A DNA stretch of 39,476 nucleotides from a virus, in the IMG/VR virus record IMGVR_UViG_3300010155_002773, positions 1-39,476 of that record. One strand, 5' to 3'. Within the stretch, counting starts at the first letter, position 1; each line of letters begins with the position of its first letter. Below, in pieces: positions 21,338 to 29,222 of this stretch. The notes under the pieces were generated by a model, which saw nothing but the letters and a program-made list of their open reading frames with translations, made no database searches and was not told where the DNA came from. The position numbers and the translations under genes are program-made.

Positions 21338-21367
21338 ATTATACAGGAACCAGGCGACAAATGTACA
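21338..21367 (-). promoter_or_regulatory. Early leftward promoter
   Basis: On the - strand, a perfect TATAAT (21343-21338) is preceded by TG (CTGTATAAT), and TTGTAC or TGTACA lies 19 or 18 nt upstream. Transcription would start near 21331, about 36 nt before the first early ATG. The -35 is imperfect. A second TATAAT at 21389-21384 lacks a good -35. Confidence 0.5.
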
Positions 21368-21426
21368 AACAAATACCGTACAAATTATAAGTATATTCTA
21401 CGTCCGTCATGACACACGACGCCGGC

Positions 21427-21444
21427 GCTCGAGATCAGCCCTGC
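21427..21444 (+). repeat. 18-bp direct repeat, copy 1
   Basis: GCTCGAGATCAGCCCTGC occurs here and again at 21483-21500, a 56-bp offset, in the control region upstream of terminase. Candidate roles are binding site, iteron or packaging-recognition sequence. Confidence 0.8.
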
Positions 21445-21482
21445 CGCCTGCTTCGTGATATCAAGTTAACCCAGAGGGAGCC

Positions 21483-21500
21483 GCTCGAGATCAGCCCTGC
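21483..21500 (+). repeat. 18-bp direct repeat, copy 2
   Basis: This is an exact second copy of the repeat at 21427-21444. It is followed directly by the near-palindrome TTGTACAGTACCGTGCAA. Confidence 0.8.
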
Positions 21501-21519
21501 ATTGTACAGTACCGTGCAA

Positions 21520-21537
21520 GGGGGGCCCTCGCCCCCC
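21520..21537. promoter_or_regulatory. G6/C6 hairpin upstream of the terminase promoter
   Basis: GGGGGG-CCCTCG-CCCCCC forms a 6-bp all-GC stem with a 6-nt loop about 50 bp upstream of the late -35. There is no T-run, so it is not a standard terminator. It may insulate the region or act as a structural signal for packaging or replication. Confidence 0.4.
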
Positions 21538-21584
21538 GGCGCTTGGCCCCCGCCCCCTAGCCACCGAAGCCGCCGGTGCCGCCC

Positions 21585-21612
21585 TTGCCCCTCGCGGTAC
21601 AATCTGTATAAT
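21585..21612 (+). promoter_or_regulatory. Late promoter giving a predicted leaderless terminase mRNA
   Basis: TTGCCC (21585-21590), 16-nt spacer, then a perfect TATAAT (21607-21612) preceded by TG. The terminase ATG begins at 21618, only 5 nt after the -10, so the expected transcription start coincides with the start codon. No Shine-Dalgarno sequence precedes the ATG. Confidence 0.6.
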
Positions 21613-21617
21613 CGGGA

Positions 21618-23174
21618 ATGCCCGAACACAGCCCCGAAGCGATCCGCGACGCGATCTTCCGCCTCTGGCGCGACCCCATCACCCTCGGAATCGCCCTGGG
21701 CTACAAGGGAACGCCCGAGGGGCGCAAGCAGTTCGGGCCCCTCCACCGCGCCATGCTCGAGCACACCCACAGCCAGCCCAAAACGAGCACCATTGTCCCT
21801 CGCGGCCACGCCAAGAGCACGGTCATCACGATCATCGACACCTGCGCCCACCTCCTCCACTTCCCCGAGAGCCGCAACCTAATCGCCTGCGCGACCCTTG
21901 ACCTCGCCAAGAAGCTGGTCGGCGAGATCCGCGACCGCCTCAACGGCGAGCTCGAGCTGCTCCCCGGCCTCTTCCTGCCGATCAGCAACGTCTTCCCCTG
22001 GCTCTCCCCCCAGGGCGATTCCCGCAAGGCGGGGCCCTGCGAGCAGTTCAACATCGTCGGGCGGAGCGGCAAGGGCCGCGAGCCCAGCGTCTTCGCCGCC
22101 TCCGTCGAGTCCAACCTCGCCGGCAACCACCCCACCCGCGCCGTCATCGACGACCCCGCCAACGAACAGAACAGCCGGACCTACAGCCGCCGCCAGAAGG
22201 TCATCGACTTCATCGAAACCCTCGAGCCGCTGATGTACGCGCCCGACAGCCCGATCAACCACATCGGGACGCCCTGGGCCTTCGAGGACGTCACCGCCTA
22301 CCTCAACCGCCGCCGCGACTGGGACCAGTTCCGCTTCGGCGTCTGGGACGGCGAGGGCGAGGGCGGACGCTCCGCGCTCTGCCCCTCCTTCCTGACCGCC
22401 GACGAGATCGACGAGAAGGAGGACGCGCTCAGCAAGACCTTCTTCAGCGCCCAGTACCTCTGCGCCCCCGTAGCCTCCGAGGAGGCGATCTTCGACCTCG
22501 CCCTCGTCAACGCCGCCACCGACACGGAGCTAACCCTCGACAACCTCCCCGAAGGCCCCGAGGTCCTGCTCTACGACCCGGTCGCCCGACTCACCGGAAC
22601 TGACGGCGACCTCAACGGCATCGTCGTCGTCAGGGTCCTCCCGGCCTCCGCCCTTGGACTAAAGGGCTTCGCGCCTGACCGCAACGTCTTCATCCCGGTC
22701 AAGGCGAAGGAACTCAACGGCGGGGCGGACGCCGCCGCCTGCTGGATCGAGGAGATCGGAGCCCCCGCCCACCCCCTCCTCAAATCCATCTGGATCGAGA
22801 AGGTCGCAGCCCAATCGCTCTTCGCCCCCTGGCTGGAGGAGCGCGGGCGCATCAACAAGAATATTCGCATCCGGGGCCAAAATATCGGAACTGGATCGCT
22901 CCCCTACCGTTTAATGAGTCTACAGACCGCCATGCGGAAAGGGCTCCTGATCCTCCCCCGAGATTTCCCTGGACGCAAACTCCTCACCCAGCGCCTAACC
23001 GAGTTCCCCCTAAGTAACTCAGACGACTTGATTTCTGCGCTGGCTTTGTTAAGCACTATGACGGAGCGCCGTGGAAGCCTCCCAGGGCTCCCCCCGGTAA
23101 CCTCCGAGACGCCCTACAACGTCGGAATCTGGCAAAGCAACACAACCCAGGGAGGTTACTGGCCCAATGGCTAA
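21618..23174 (+). CDS. terL: Terminase large subunit
   Basis: This 518-residue DNA-packaging motor has an ATPase domain with Walker A-like PRGHAKST (61-68), Walker B RAVIDDP with Asp178/179, and a coupling motif GTPW near 217-220. The RNase H-like nuclease domain has Asp320 in LLYDP, Glu394 in IWIEK and Asp469/470 in NSDDLISAL. It cuts and pumps DNA into the prohead through the portal. It is the first gene of the late arm, apparently leaderless. It has strongly C-ending codons compared with most late genes. The stop overlaps the portal start by 8 nt. No adjacent small subunit is evident. Confidence 0.93.
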   Translation: MPEHSPEAIRDAIFRLWRDPITLGIALGYKGTPEGRKQFGPLHRAMLEHTHSQPKTSTIVPRGHAKSTVITIIDTCAHLLHFPESRNLIACATLDLAKKLVGEIRDRLNGELELLPGLFLPISNVFPWLSPQGDSRKAGPCEQFNIVGRSGKGREPSVFAASVESNLAGNHPTRAVIDDPANEQNSRTYSRRQKVIDFIETLEPLMYAPDSPINHIGTPWAFEDVTAYLNRRRDWDQFRFGVWDGEGEGGRSALCPSFLTADEIDEKEDALSKTFFSAQYLCAPVASEEAIFDLALVNAATDTELTLDNLPEGPEVLLYDPVARLTGTDGDLNGIVVVRVLPASALGLKGFAPDRNVFIPVKAKELNGGADAAACWIEEIGAPAHPLLKSIWIEKVAAQSLFAPWLEERGRINKNIRIRGQNIGTGSLPYRLMSLQTAMRKGLLILPRDFPGRKLLTQRLTEFPLSNSDDLISALALLSTMTERRGSLPGLPPVTSETPYNVGIWQSNTTQGGYWPNG

Positions 23175-25200
23175 CTACGGCAAAAAACGCAAGAGCTACA
23201 TACTGCCCGAGAAGACTGCCGACAAGCTCGCTGATCTGGTAGCCACCGCTCGCGACGCGCTATCCATCCCGCTCGACGGCAACGAGAAGCTCATCGTCGA
23301 CATCTACACCGGACGCGACCCCCTCGGCGGCCTCAGTGGCCTCATCGGGGATCAGGGCGTCGCAGCGCACCTGATGAACGAGCCCCTGAGCATCGGCTCA
23401 TGGCGTCCGCCCGAAACAACGGCCAACCTTTTCCTATCACGGCTCCGCCAGATCGTCGCCGGACTGACGCCAGGCATCCCATCCTTCCGCGTCAAGGCGC
23501 GGGTCCCCGGCTCCGCCCATCTCGCCGACAAGCAGAACCAGCTCCTCCGCATAATGACCGACCACGGCCACCTCCGCGAGGCTATGCGCCGGGTGGCCTT
23601 CATCGGCATGCTCTCCCCATATTTCGGCGTCAAGATTTCTACTAACCCCGACGAAAAGATACCGTACCTTAGGATGAAGTACGAGGCACTCGAGCCCCGC
23701 GACTGTGGCTACGAGCCCTTCCACCGCCGCTTCAACTGGCACAGCTACGACCTCCAGTACGCCGACCTCCCCGATAGCTGGCTACCGGAGCTCTCCGGCA
23801 ACGAGGCCCCCGACCCCTGGTCAATCGTCCGCGTGACCGAGGTCTACCACGAGGGCTTCATGCACGGCTCGCCGAAGGGCACGGCTTGCCCGATGTCAGT
23901 CTTCGTCAGTATCCCCGACATAGAAGGGAAGGCGCTCGGCGGCCTGAACCAACCAATCAAACAAAACGCGGATGGGATTTCCCTCGGCGAGTACGTCGTG
24001 ACCGAGCCGCTCCTGTCTTGCCCCGTCGTGATCGACAGCTTCCTCGATCCCGCTCCAGGCGAGGACGTCCCGGCCAGCGAGGTCCTCTCGTGGATCCCGC
24101 TGATGCGGATGATCGTCCAGACCCTCGTCCAGATCGACCGCGAGATCCGAACCCTGAACAAGACCGTCCTCTACGACAAGAACGCCATTAACGAGGACAG
24201 CCTCCAGGCGGTCAAGAACGTAGCGCCGGGCGGAACCGTGTTCATCGGCGTAGACGTCGACGACGCTGTCCGTGGCGTCAACGCGACCATGCGACCGGTC
24301 GAGCAGAGCTCGGTCCTTAGCGAATACCTCGCAGCGCTCCAGACTTATATGCGTCTCTTCGACGACGTAACAGGCGTCAGCCCCACAGAGCGGGGGATGG
24401 CACCCAACCCGCGCAAGAGCGCGACGGAGGCGGCGGCGATTACCGACGCAAGCAGTCGACGGAACGCTGACCGGCTCGAGGTCATGGCGCTCATGTGGAC
24501 TCGTCTTGGTCAAGCGGCCTTCAAGGTGCAGCGCGAAACATTTGGCCCCACGGTCGATGTCCCTCTCGCCAACGGCGTGATCAGGACTATCCATGTTCCC
24601 GACCCGATGACCGCATGCTTCAGCTTCGACATCGACCCGGTTGAGCTGGGTCACCTCTCCAACCAGGGCGACATCCAGGCACTCATGCAGTGGATCACAG
24701 TTACTACCAATACCCAGCAGACCTTCGCGCAGGGCATACCCCGCATGACCCGCGAGGCGCTGCGCCGCCTGGGCAACGCGATGGGCATCGAAGACGCCGA
24801 TCTCTTCCTCGACGCACCCATCATCGAGCTGGGCCCGGAGGAGCGGTACATCCGCCATCTCCAGACCCAGCAGCCCATCCCGGTCTACGAGGATGACCAG
24901 CACGACATGTACATCGCCTACTACGCCAAGATGCAGGAGGCAGCTCTCCTGCGCGGCGATAGCGAGTACGCCATCATGGAGCTGCGGCAGGTCGTCGACC
25001 TTCACCGCAACTTCGCGGCGCGTAAGCAGGATGTGATCAACCCAGCTCAGATGGGTGATGTCATTCCGGGGATCGGTGCGGGACCAGGCGAAGTAGATAA
25101 CAACATGCAGGCGGCACTCGCTGCTGGTGGCATCCCTGACGCTGTTCCCCAGCAGCAGATGGGCCTCCCGCCTGAAGCAGCGGGCGGAGGCGGATACTAA
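23167..25200 (+). CDS. Portal protein
   Basis: This 677-residue protein follows terminase with an 8-nt overlap. The long helical stem region (DREIRTLNKTVLYDKN near 320-340), the segment FDDVTGVSPTERG near 399-411 followed by SATEAAAITDASSRRNADR, and the Pro/Gly-rich end fit podovirus-type portals, which form the dodecameric vertex for DNA entry. Length is in the range of portals with a C-terminal barrel. A GGAGGT ribosome site lies just before ATG 23167. The stop shares one base with the next ATG. Confidence 0.88.
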   Translation: MANYGKKRKSYILPEKTADKLADLVATARDALSIPLDGNEKLIVDIYTGRDPLGGLSGLIGDQGVAAHLMNEPLSIGSWRPPETTANLFLSRLRQIVAGLTPGIPSFRVKARVPGSAHLADKQNQLLRIMTDHGHLREAMRRVAFIGMLSPYFGVKISTNPDEKIPYLRMKYEALEPRDCGYEPFHRRFNWHSYDLQYADLPDSWLPELSGNEAPDPWSIVRVTEVYHEGFMHGSPKGTACPMSVFVSIPDIEGKALGGLNQPIKQNADGISLGEYVVTEPLLSCPVVIDSFLDPAPGEDVPASEVLSWIPLMRMIVQTLVQIDREIRTLNKTVLYDKNAINEDSLQAVKNVAPGGTVFIGVDVDDAVRGVNATMRPVEQSSVLSEYLAALQTYMRLFDDVTGVSPTERGMAPNPRKSATEAAAITDASSRRNADRLEVMALMWTRLGQAAFKVQRETFGPTVDVPLANGVIRTIHVPDPMTACFSFDIDPVELGHLSNQGDIQALMQWITVTTNTQQTFAQGIPRMTREALRRLGNAMGIEDADLFLDAPIIELGPEERYIRHLQTQQPIPVYEDDQHDMYIAYYAKMQEAALLRGDSEYAIMELRQVVDLHRNFAARKQDVINPAQMGDVIPGIGAGPGEVDNNMQAALAAGGIPDAVPQQQMGLPPEAAGGGGY

Positions 25201-25586
25201 TGCCTGAATACCCCTACCTATGCGGCGGCTGCGGCGAGCCCTGGACTGTAATCAAGAGCTTCGCCGAGAGCTCTGACCACGAGACTTGCCCGGGGTGCGG
25301 CATCGTCGCCACTGAGCAGGACTTCGAGCAGAAGAACATTGGCGGCTACGTCAACTCCGACGAGGACTGGTCCTCCGGTAAGGTAGTCGTCCAATTAGGC
25401 CCAAACCACCCCGACAGGATGGTCACATCGAAACATCAAATGGAAAAAGTTTACCAGAAGCACGATATAAGCATGGATACGGGCCACTTCAAGTCGGAGG
25501 AGGCCCAGATCAAAGCTACTGTACCGATCAATAAGCGCCGAGGGGGCTCCCCAGGCAGCGTTAGCGGCGTCAAAGAAGAATCTTGA
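25200..25586 (+). CDS. FmdB-like zinc-ribbon protein
   Basis: This 128-residue protein begins MPEYPYLCGGCG with CPGCG about 20 residues later, a CxxC-CxxC zinc ribbon of the FmdB type. The remainder is polar, with a KVYQKH helix and a Lys/Arg-rich end. FmdB-like proteins recur in phage structural operons, often near portal or capsid genes, with an unknown role. The capsid-operon promoter lies just at its 3' end. ATG 25200 overlaps the portal stop. Confidence 0.75.
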   Translation: MPEYPYLCGGCGEPWTVIKSFAESSDHETCPGCGIVATEQDFEQKNIGGYVNSDEDWSSGKVVVQLGPNHPDRMVTSKHQMEKVYQKHDISMDTGHFKSEEAQIKATVPINKRRGGSPGSVSGVKEES

Positions 25587-25610
25587 CACGCTGTCAACGT
25601 ATGGTACAAT
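25583..25610 (+). promoter_or_regulatory. Strong capsid-operon promoter with an operator-like inverted repeat
   Basis: TTGACA (25583-25588), 16-nt spacer and TACAAT (25605-25610) make a near-consensus promoter ahead of the scaffold gene. The -35 is half of a perfect inverted repeat TTGACA-CGC-TGTCAA (25583-25597), a possible repressor or activator site. The words GGTACAATCT around the -10 are also present upstream of terminase (21595-21604). Confidence 0.65.
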
Positions 25611-25667
25611 CTCGCTTAATTGGGAACTTTTTCTACGGAACCAATAGGCAAACCATAGGAGAAGCCA

Positions 25668-26381
25668 ATGTCTGAAGAACCTCTCGGAGAAGATACAGCT
25701 AACAGTGCTACACCCAGCGAGGAGTCTGCGCCCGTCCCCGAGGCGGCCCCGGAGATAGACCTTGCAGCGGAGGCCAGTCAAGCTGCTGTTACGGAACAGC
25801 GCTCGGAGGGATCAAAGATCCGTTCGTTGGATGATCTCGACCTCGAAGGCGCAGTGCGTACTCAGATCGAGTCATATGTTAGCAAGGCTGTTAATGATGC
25901 CGTCAGTAAACATGACGAGCGCCACAAGCAGCGGCTTGACGATGAGGGCTTTATGAACAGGTCCCAAATCGAAGAGCTTCTTGTGCAGAAGGATGCCGAG
26001 TATTCTCGGCGCGAGGAGGCAAAGGAAGCCTTCCTGCAAGTCCTGGGCACCGAGGGCATTGCCCCCGGCTCCGAGGACTACGGGAAGATCCAGAGCTTCT
26101 ATCGCACGGCTGTCGAAGACGGTCGCATCACTCCGCACATCTTGCTTTCGGAGGCAGGCATTAAGACACTCGTCGCTATGTCGGGTGTGTCGGGCGCGTC
26201 TAATCGGGATGCGGCTGGGCCACGGAGTGGGCTGACTCGATCAGCTCCATCGCCGGATGGCTCGGTCACCTGGGCGGATGGCACGACACAACTGAACGCG
26301 AAGGGTGGAGGTGAGGCTGCTGAGACTCTTGAGGAGCGTGTGCGACAAGCGGTTGCGAAGTCCATTGACCCACGCAGCTAA
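25668..26381 (+). CDS. Capsid scaffold protein
   Basis: This 237-residue protein directly precedes the major capsid gene. The N-terminal 45 residues are acidic and Pro/Ala/Ser-rich; a long coiled-coil region spans about residues 55-125 (AVRTQIESYVSKAVNDAV; EELLVQKDAEYSRREEAKE); the end is Gly-rich with a helical LEERVRQAVAKS tail. This is the normal layout of podovirus scaffolds, which bind capsid protein by the C-terminus and leave before packaging. AGGAG lies 7 nt before the ATG. No protease motif was seen. Confidence 0.85.
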   Translation: MSEEPLGEDTANSATPSEESAPVPEAAPEIDLAAEASQAAVTEQRSEGSKIRSLDDLDLEGAVRTQIESYVSKAVNDAVSKHDERHKQRLDDEGFMNRSQIEELLVQKDAEYSRREEAKEAFLQVLGTEGIAPGSEDYGKIQSFYRTAVEDGRITPHILLSEAGIKTLVAMSGVSGASNRDAAGPRSGLTRSAPSPDGSVTWADGTTQLNAKGGGEAAETLEERVRQAVAKSIDPRS

Positions 26382-26406
26382 CACAAACTCAAGGAGGAAA
26401 TAGGCA

Positions 26407-27573
26407 ATGGCCATTCCCAGTTATGCTCAATCTCTAGACACGATGGTCACCACGGCCCTCGAGACGATGAGCAAAGATCCCATCAATGCTCTCACCGAAT
26501 CTGGTGAGAAGTTCCTGAAGGCCGCCGCTACCAACGGTCGCGTCTTCGTTGTCAATGACGCCGAGTCTGTTCGGCACCCGATCCTCTATGGACACGGCGA
26601 AGACTCTTCGCTTTATGTGCCTGATACAGTTTCAGGAACCGCAGACGTTAATAACCTCGGTGCAGCGGCATCGGAAATCCTCACGCAGGCTATCTTCTTC
26701 ATGCAGGCTGGTACGCGGAACATCAACTTCCCGCAGTCCCAACCCGCAGGCAACCTTATCGACTACGTTTCGACTGTCGTCAGGGCCAACATGATGAAGA
26801 TTTTCAACGAGGAGGAGATTCTCTTCGCTCAAGGTATTGCTGGCGGCTCTTCTGTTCCGGGCTCCCCTGTGGCAAAAGACCCGATGACTACGGACGCAAG
26901 CTACTCGGCTGGCTATCCGATGTCGCTTCGGGCGATTTTCCAAAGCAGTTCCGCACCCACCTCGATTGAGACTGACGGCAACACGACGAATGAGTCGTTT
27001 GCTAACGTGAAGACGGATGACATCGCTAAATGGCAACCGACGTATCAAGCGACTACGTCGGCTACTCATGCGACGCTGTTTGCCGACCTCCAGTCTGCAA
27101 TCCTCAGTGCGTCGTTCTCTGAAGTTGAGCGCCCGACCCATGTTTACATGGCTCTTGGCTCGTTCGAGAAGATGCTCAGCTTGCTCCGCGCAAGCGCCGC
27201 GCTCCCCGATCCCGTTCAGGTCGACATGGGTAAGGAGGGGACCATCCCCTTCGGCGGTGTCACGCTTGACTGGTCACGTTACATGGATAAGGGATCTGCC
27301 TGGGATGTCTTCCCTGACGAGGACACGACCGCGACTTACCCCATTTTGGGTATCAACTGGAACTCACTCCGCTTGAACACCGTTCGTGCGGGTAGTCCGG
27401 GTAGCGATAACCTCGGCTTCATCCGCCAGCTTGGTGACATGCAGGCTCATCCGCTGAAGACCAACCTCTTCAAGCGCATTGAGTGGAAGCGTCAGTGGTC
27501 GATTGATAACGGTCGCCGCTCGTTCTTTAGCCTTGGTGACGCCACCGCTGCCGGCTACACCAGCATCGCTTAG
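26407..27573 (+). CDS. Major capsid protein
   Basis: This 388-residue protein follows the scaffold with AGGAGG 9 nt before the ATG. It has an N-terminal helical arm (1-45), an extended-loop-like region and many beta strands. It appears to have an HK97-type fold, and the size fits podovirus capsid proteins. Codon use is biased toward the common synonymous codons seen in highly expressed genes. Position after scaffold and before head-tail adaptor is the decisive evidence. No cleavage site is obvious. Confidence 0.88.
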   Translation: MAIPSYAQSLDTMVTTALETMSKDPINALTESGEKFLKAAATNGRVFVVNDAESVRHPILYGHGEDSSLYVPDTVSGTADVNNLGAAASEILTQAIFFMQAGTRNINFPQSQPAGNLIDYVSTVVRANMMKIFNEEEILFAQGIAGGSSVPGSPVAKDPMTTDASYSAGYPMSLRAIFQSSSAPTSIETDGNTTNESFANVKTDDIAKWQPTYQATTSATHATLFADLQSAILSASFSEVERPTHVYMALGSFEKMLSLLRASAALPDPVQVDMGKEGTIPFGGVTLDWSRYMDKGSAWDVFPDEDTTATYPILGINWNSLRLNTVRAGSPGSDNLGFIRQLGDMQAHPLKTNLFKRIEWKRQWSIDNGRRSFFSLGDATAAGYTSIA

Positions 27574-27590
27574 AAAGGGAGCCTCTACCG

Positions 27591-28436
27591 ATGGCCACGA
27601 AGGCAGAACTACGCACTCGGCTCAAGCGTCGTCTTGGCTTCGCTGTGGTTTCATCGGTAGAGGACGAACGTCTGGGAGAGGCCCTGAACTCCGGGATTGC
27701 GAGAGCGATCTCCGACAAGGTTCCTGGCCTCTCCCACGACATTTTTCAGGGCTCAGTCAGCGGCGAGCTCGCCCTGACCACGGCGGTGATCTCTGCGGGC
27801 GGCACGACTGTAACCCTAGATTCCCAGAACCCGATCACCTACCGCGTCTACCCTCACGACATCATCGTCGTCGATGTCAGCGGAACCGAGACGAAGTTCC
27901 TGATTCGCGACACCAAGGATGCCAACGAGGTTGACATAGGCACTCCGTCACCCGCAGCCTACTCGGGCGGCAGCGCCTCCAAGGTTATCCGGCGCAGCAT
28001 CCCGCTGCCCACTACCGGCCAGATCGTCGAGGTCTTCCGGGTAGGCTCCACTGGCCGGACCAGCAAGTTAGTTTACGAGCCGCTCTACGCTCACAGCGAC
28101 CCGTTCGAGACGGGGACGCCGAAGTTCTTCGAGCAGCGCTACTCAGAGACGCATGGCAAATCGTTCATCTCGCTCTGGCCCGCGCCAACCAGCTCAACCG
28201 ATCAATTCACCATCATCCAGACGAGGGCGGTCGAACGCCTCGACAGCGATAGCGACACGCTACTCTTCCCCGAGGAGGCCCTCGACGCCATCCTCGAGAG
28301 AGCTCGCCTGGCCTACTTGTCATGGGCGGGGACTTCGCTACCTGTCAAGGCCAGCTTGGCTATGGAAGCTGTCAAGGACTCAAGCGACTCACTCAAGAAC
28401 ACCTCGAACGCCACACAGATATTCACTAAACAGTAG
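27591..28436 (+). CDS. Head-tail adaptor/connector protein
   Basis: This 281-residue protein has an N-terminal helical bundle (MATKAELRTRLKRRLG; DERLGEALNSGIARAI), a central beta domain, and a C-terminal helical part with LFPEEALDAILERARLAYLS, typical of adaptor proteins (T7 gp11/P22 gp4 type) that dock on the portal. It lies between capsid and tail genes as expected. A GGGAGCC-type ribosome site lies before the ATG. The assignment is by fold impression and synteny, not by a single motif. Confidence 0.7.
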   Translation: MATKAELRTRLKRRLGFAVVSSVEDERLGEALNSGIARAISDKVPGLSHDIFQGSVSGELALTTAVISAGGTTVTLDSQNPITYRVYPHDIIVVDVSGTETKFLIRDTKDANEVDIGTPSPAAYSGGSASKVIRRSIPLPTTGQIVEVFRVGSTGRTSKLVYEPLYAHSDPFETGTPKFFEQRYSETHGKSFISLWPAPTSSTDQFTIIQTRAVERLDSDSDTLLFPEEALDAILERARLAYLSWAGTSLPVKASLAMEAVKDSSDSLKNTSNATQIFTKQ

Positions 28437-28448
28437 GGGTACATACCG

Positions 28449-29222
28449 ATGTCAGATTGCGGATGTCCAGGCGAGGATTATAGCGGCTCTTGTTGTTGCG
28501 CGTCTGTAACGCTTCTGCGTGGAGGTATTCATCCCGACTATATCAAGACCGCCCATGTCGATCTCTATGTCGATACTCCAGGCACTCGGACCTTTCAAGT
28601 CGCAGGGCTGACGGGCGATCCTATCCACATAATCTCAGTAACCGCCAGCCTGATGTGTATCAAGCGCAACACAGCTACGTTGCAGGCTAATATGGACAAG
28701 CAGGTCGAGGAGTTCACCTCGAACTACTTAACCCCGGTTACCCGACAGATCAATCCGGTAGGTTTCTCGCTCTTCACTACGCCCCAGTGGCTCACGACTA
28801 ACGAGCTTCGTGGTGGTTGGAACCCTCACGATGATACGGAAGACGGGCGAAGCTACATCGCTACCGGGGCGCTAACTGCACACCTACCCTCATGGCAGAA
28901 TCCGCCGGATCTCTTCGGCTTCTTCTGCGACGGTGGAGTTTTCGTCGAGATGAATGCGCCCAGCGAGCAATACGGCATCCGCGTCGTACTTAACTACGTC
29001 GACCGCCTCGCCTTCTCGCCGGCCTACGCTGACCCAGTCTCTGTCCTCCAACACTACTGGAAGTGTAGCCACTCGACTAATGGCGAGGAGTTCCTCGAGG
29101 GCTTCTATAGTGGCGTATCCTTCAATCTCGGCTCCTCGGCTTCTTCGGGCTCCACGACCGTAAGCACCGCGACTTCAGGGGATGAGGTCGAGACTAATCC
29201 ATTCTCCACAGAGGGGGGTTGA
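28449..29222 (+). CDS. Hypothetical structural protein with a Cys-rich N-terminus
   Basis: This 257-residue protein has an N-terminus with a Cys cluster (CGCPG and SCCC, residues 4-17) followed by a beta-rich body with many aromatic and Asn residues. A Ser/Thr/Gly-rich C-terminal 35 residues is probably flexible. Its place between adaptor and nozzle-like genes makes it a tail or neck component, possibly a second tube or receptor-contact protein. No family was recognised. The stop overlaps the next start (TGATG). Confidence 0.65.
   Translation: MSDCGCPGEDYSGSCCCASVTLLRGGIHPDYIKTAHVDLYVDTPGTRTFQVAGLTGDPIHIISVTASLMCIKRNTATLQANMDKQVEEFTSNYLTPVTRQINPVGFSLFTTPQWLTTNELRGGWNPHDDTEDGRSYIATGALTAHLPSWQNPPDLFGFFCDGGVFVEMNAPSEQYGIRVVLNYVDRLAFSPAYADPVSVLQHYWKCSHSTNGEEFLEGFYSGVSFNLGSSASSGSTTVSTATSGDEVETNPFSTEGG

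Larger units (their letters stand above)
21296..21617. other. Bidirectional control region
   Basis: This 322-bp gene-free stretch separates the leftward early arm from the rightward late arm. It is AT-rich on the left (21296-21400) and very GC-rich, C-skewed, on the right (21510-21600). It holds outward promoters, two copies of an 18-bp direct repeat, a G6/C6 hairpin and several TGTACA/GTACAA words. A replication origin or packaging signal beside the terminase gene is possible, but no known origin motif was identified. Confidence 0.7.

Noticed and set aside
21427-21500. CRISPR-like repeat pair
   Set aside because: There are only two copies of an 18-bp repeat, with no further units and no cas genes.
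23896-25005. Long - strand frame (369 residues) opposite the portal gene
   Set aside because: It is antisense to a clear portal gene, has no recognised motif and no ribosome site. Long antisense frames are expected where codons end in C or G.
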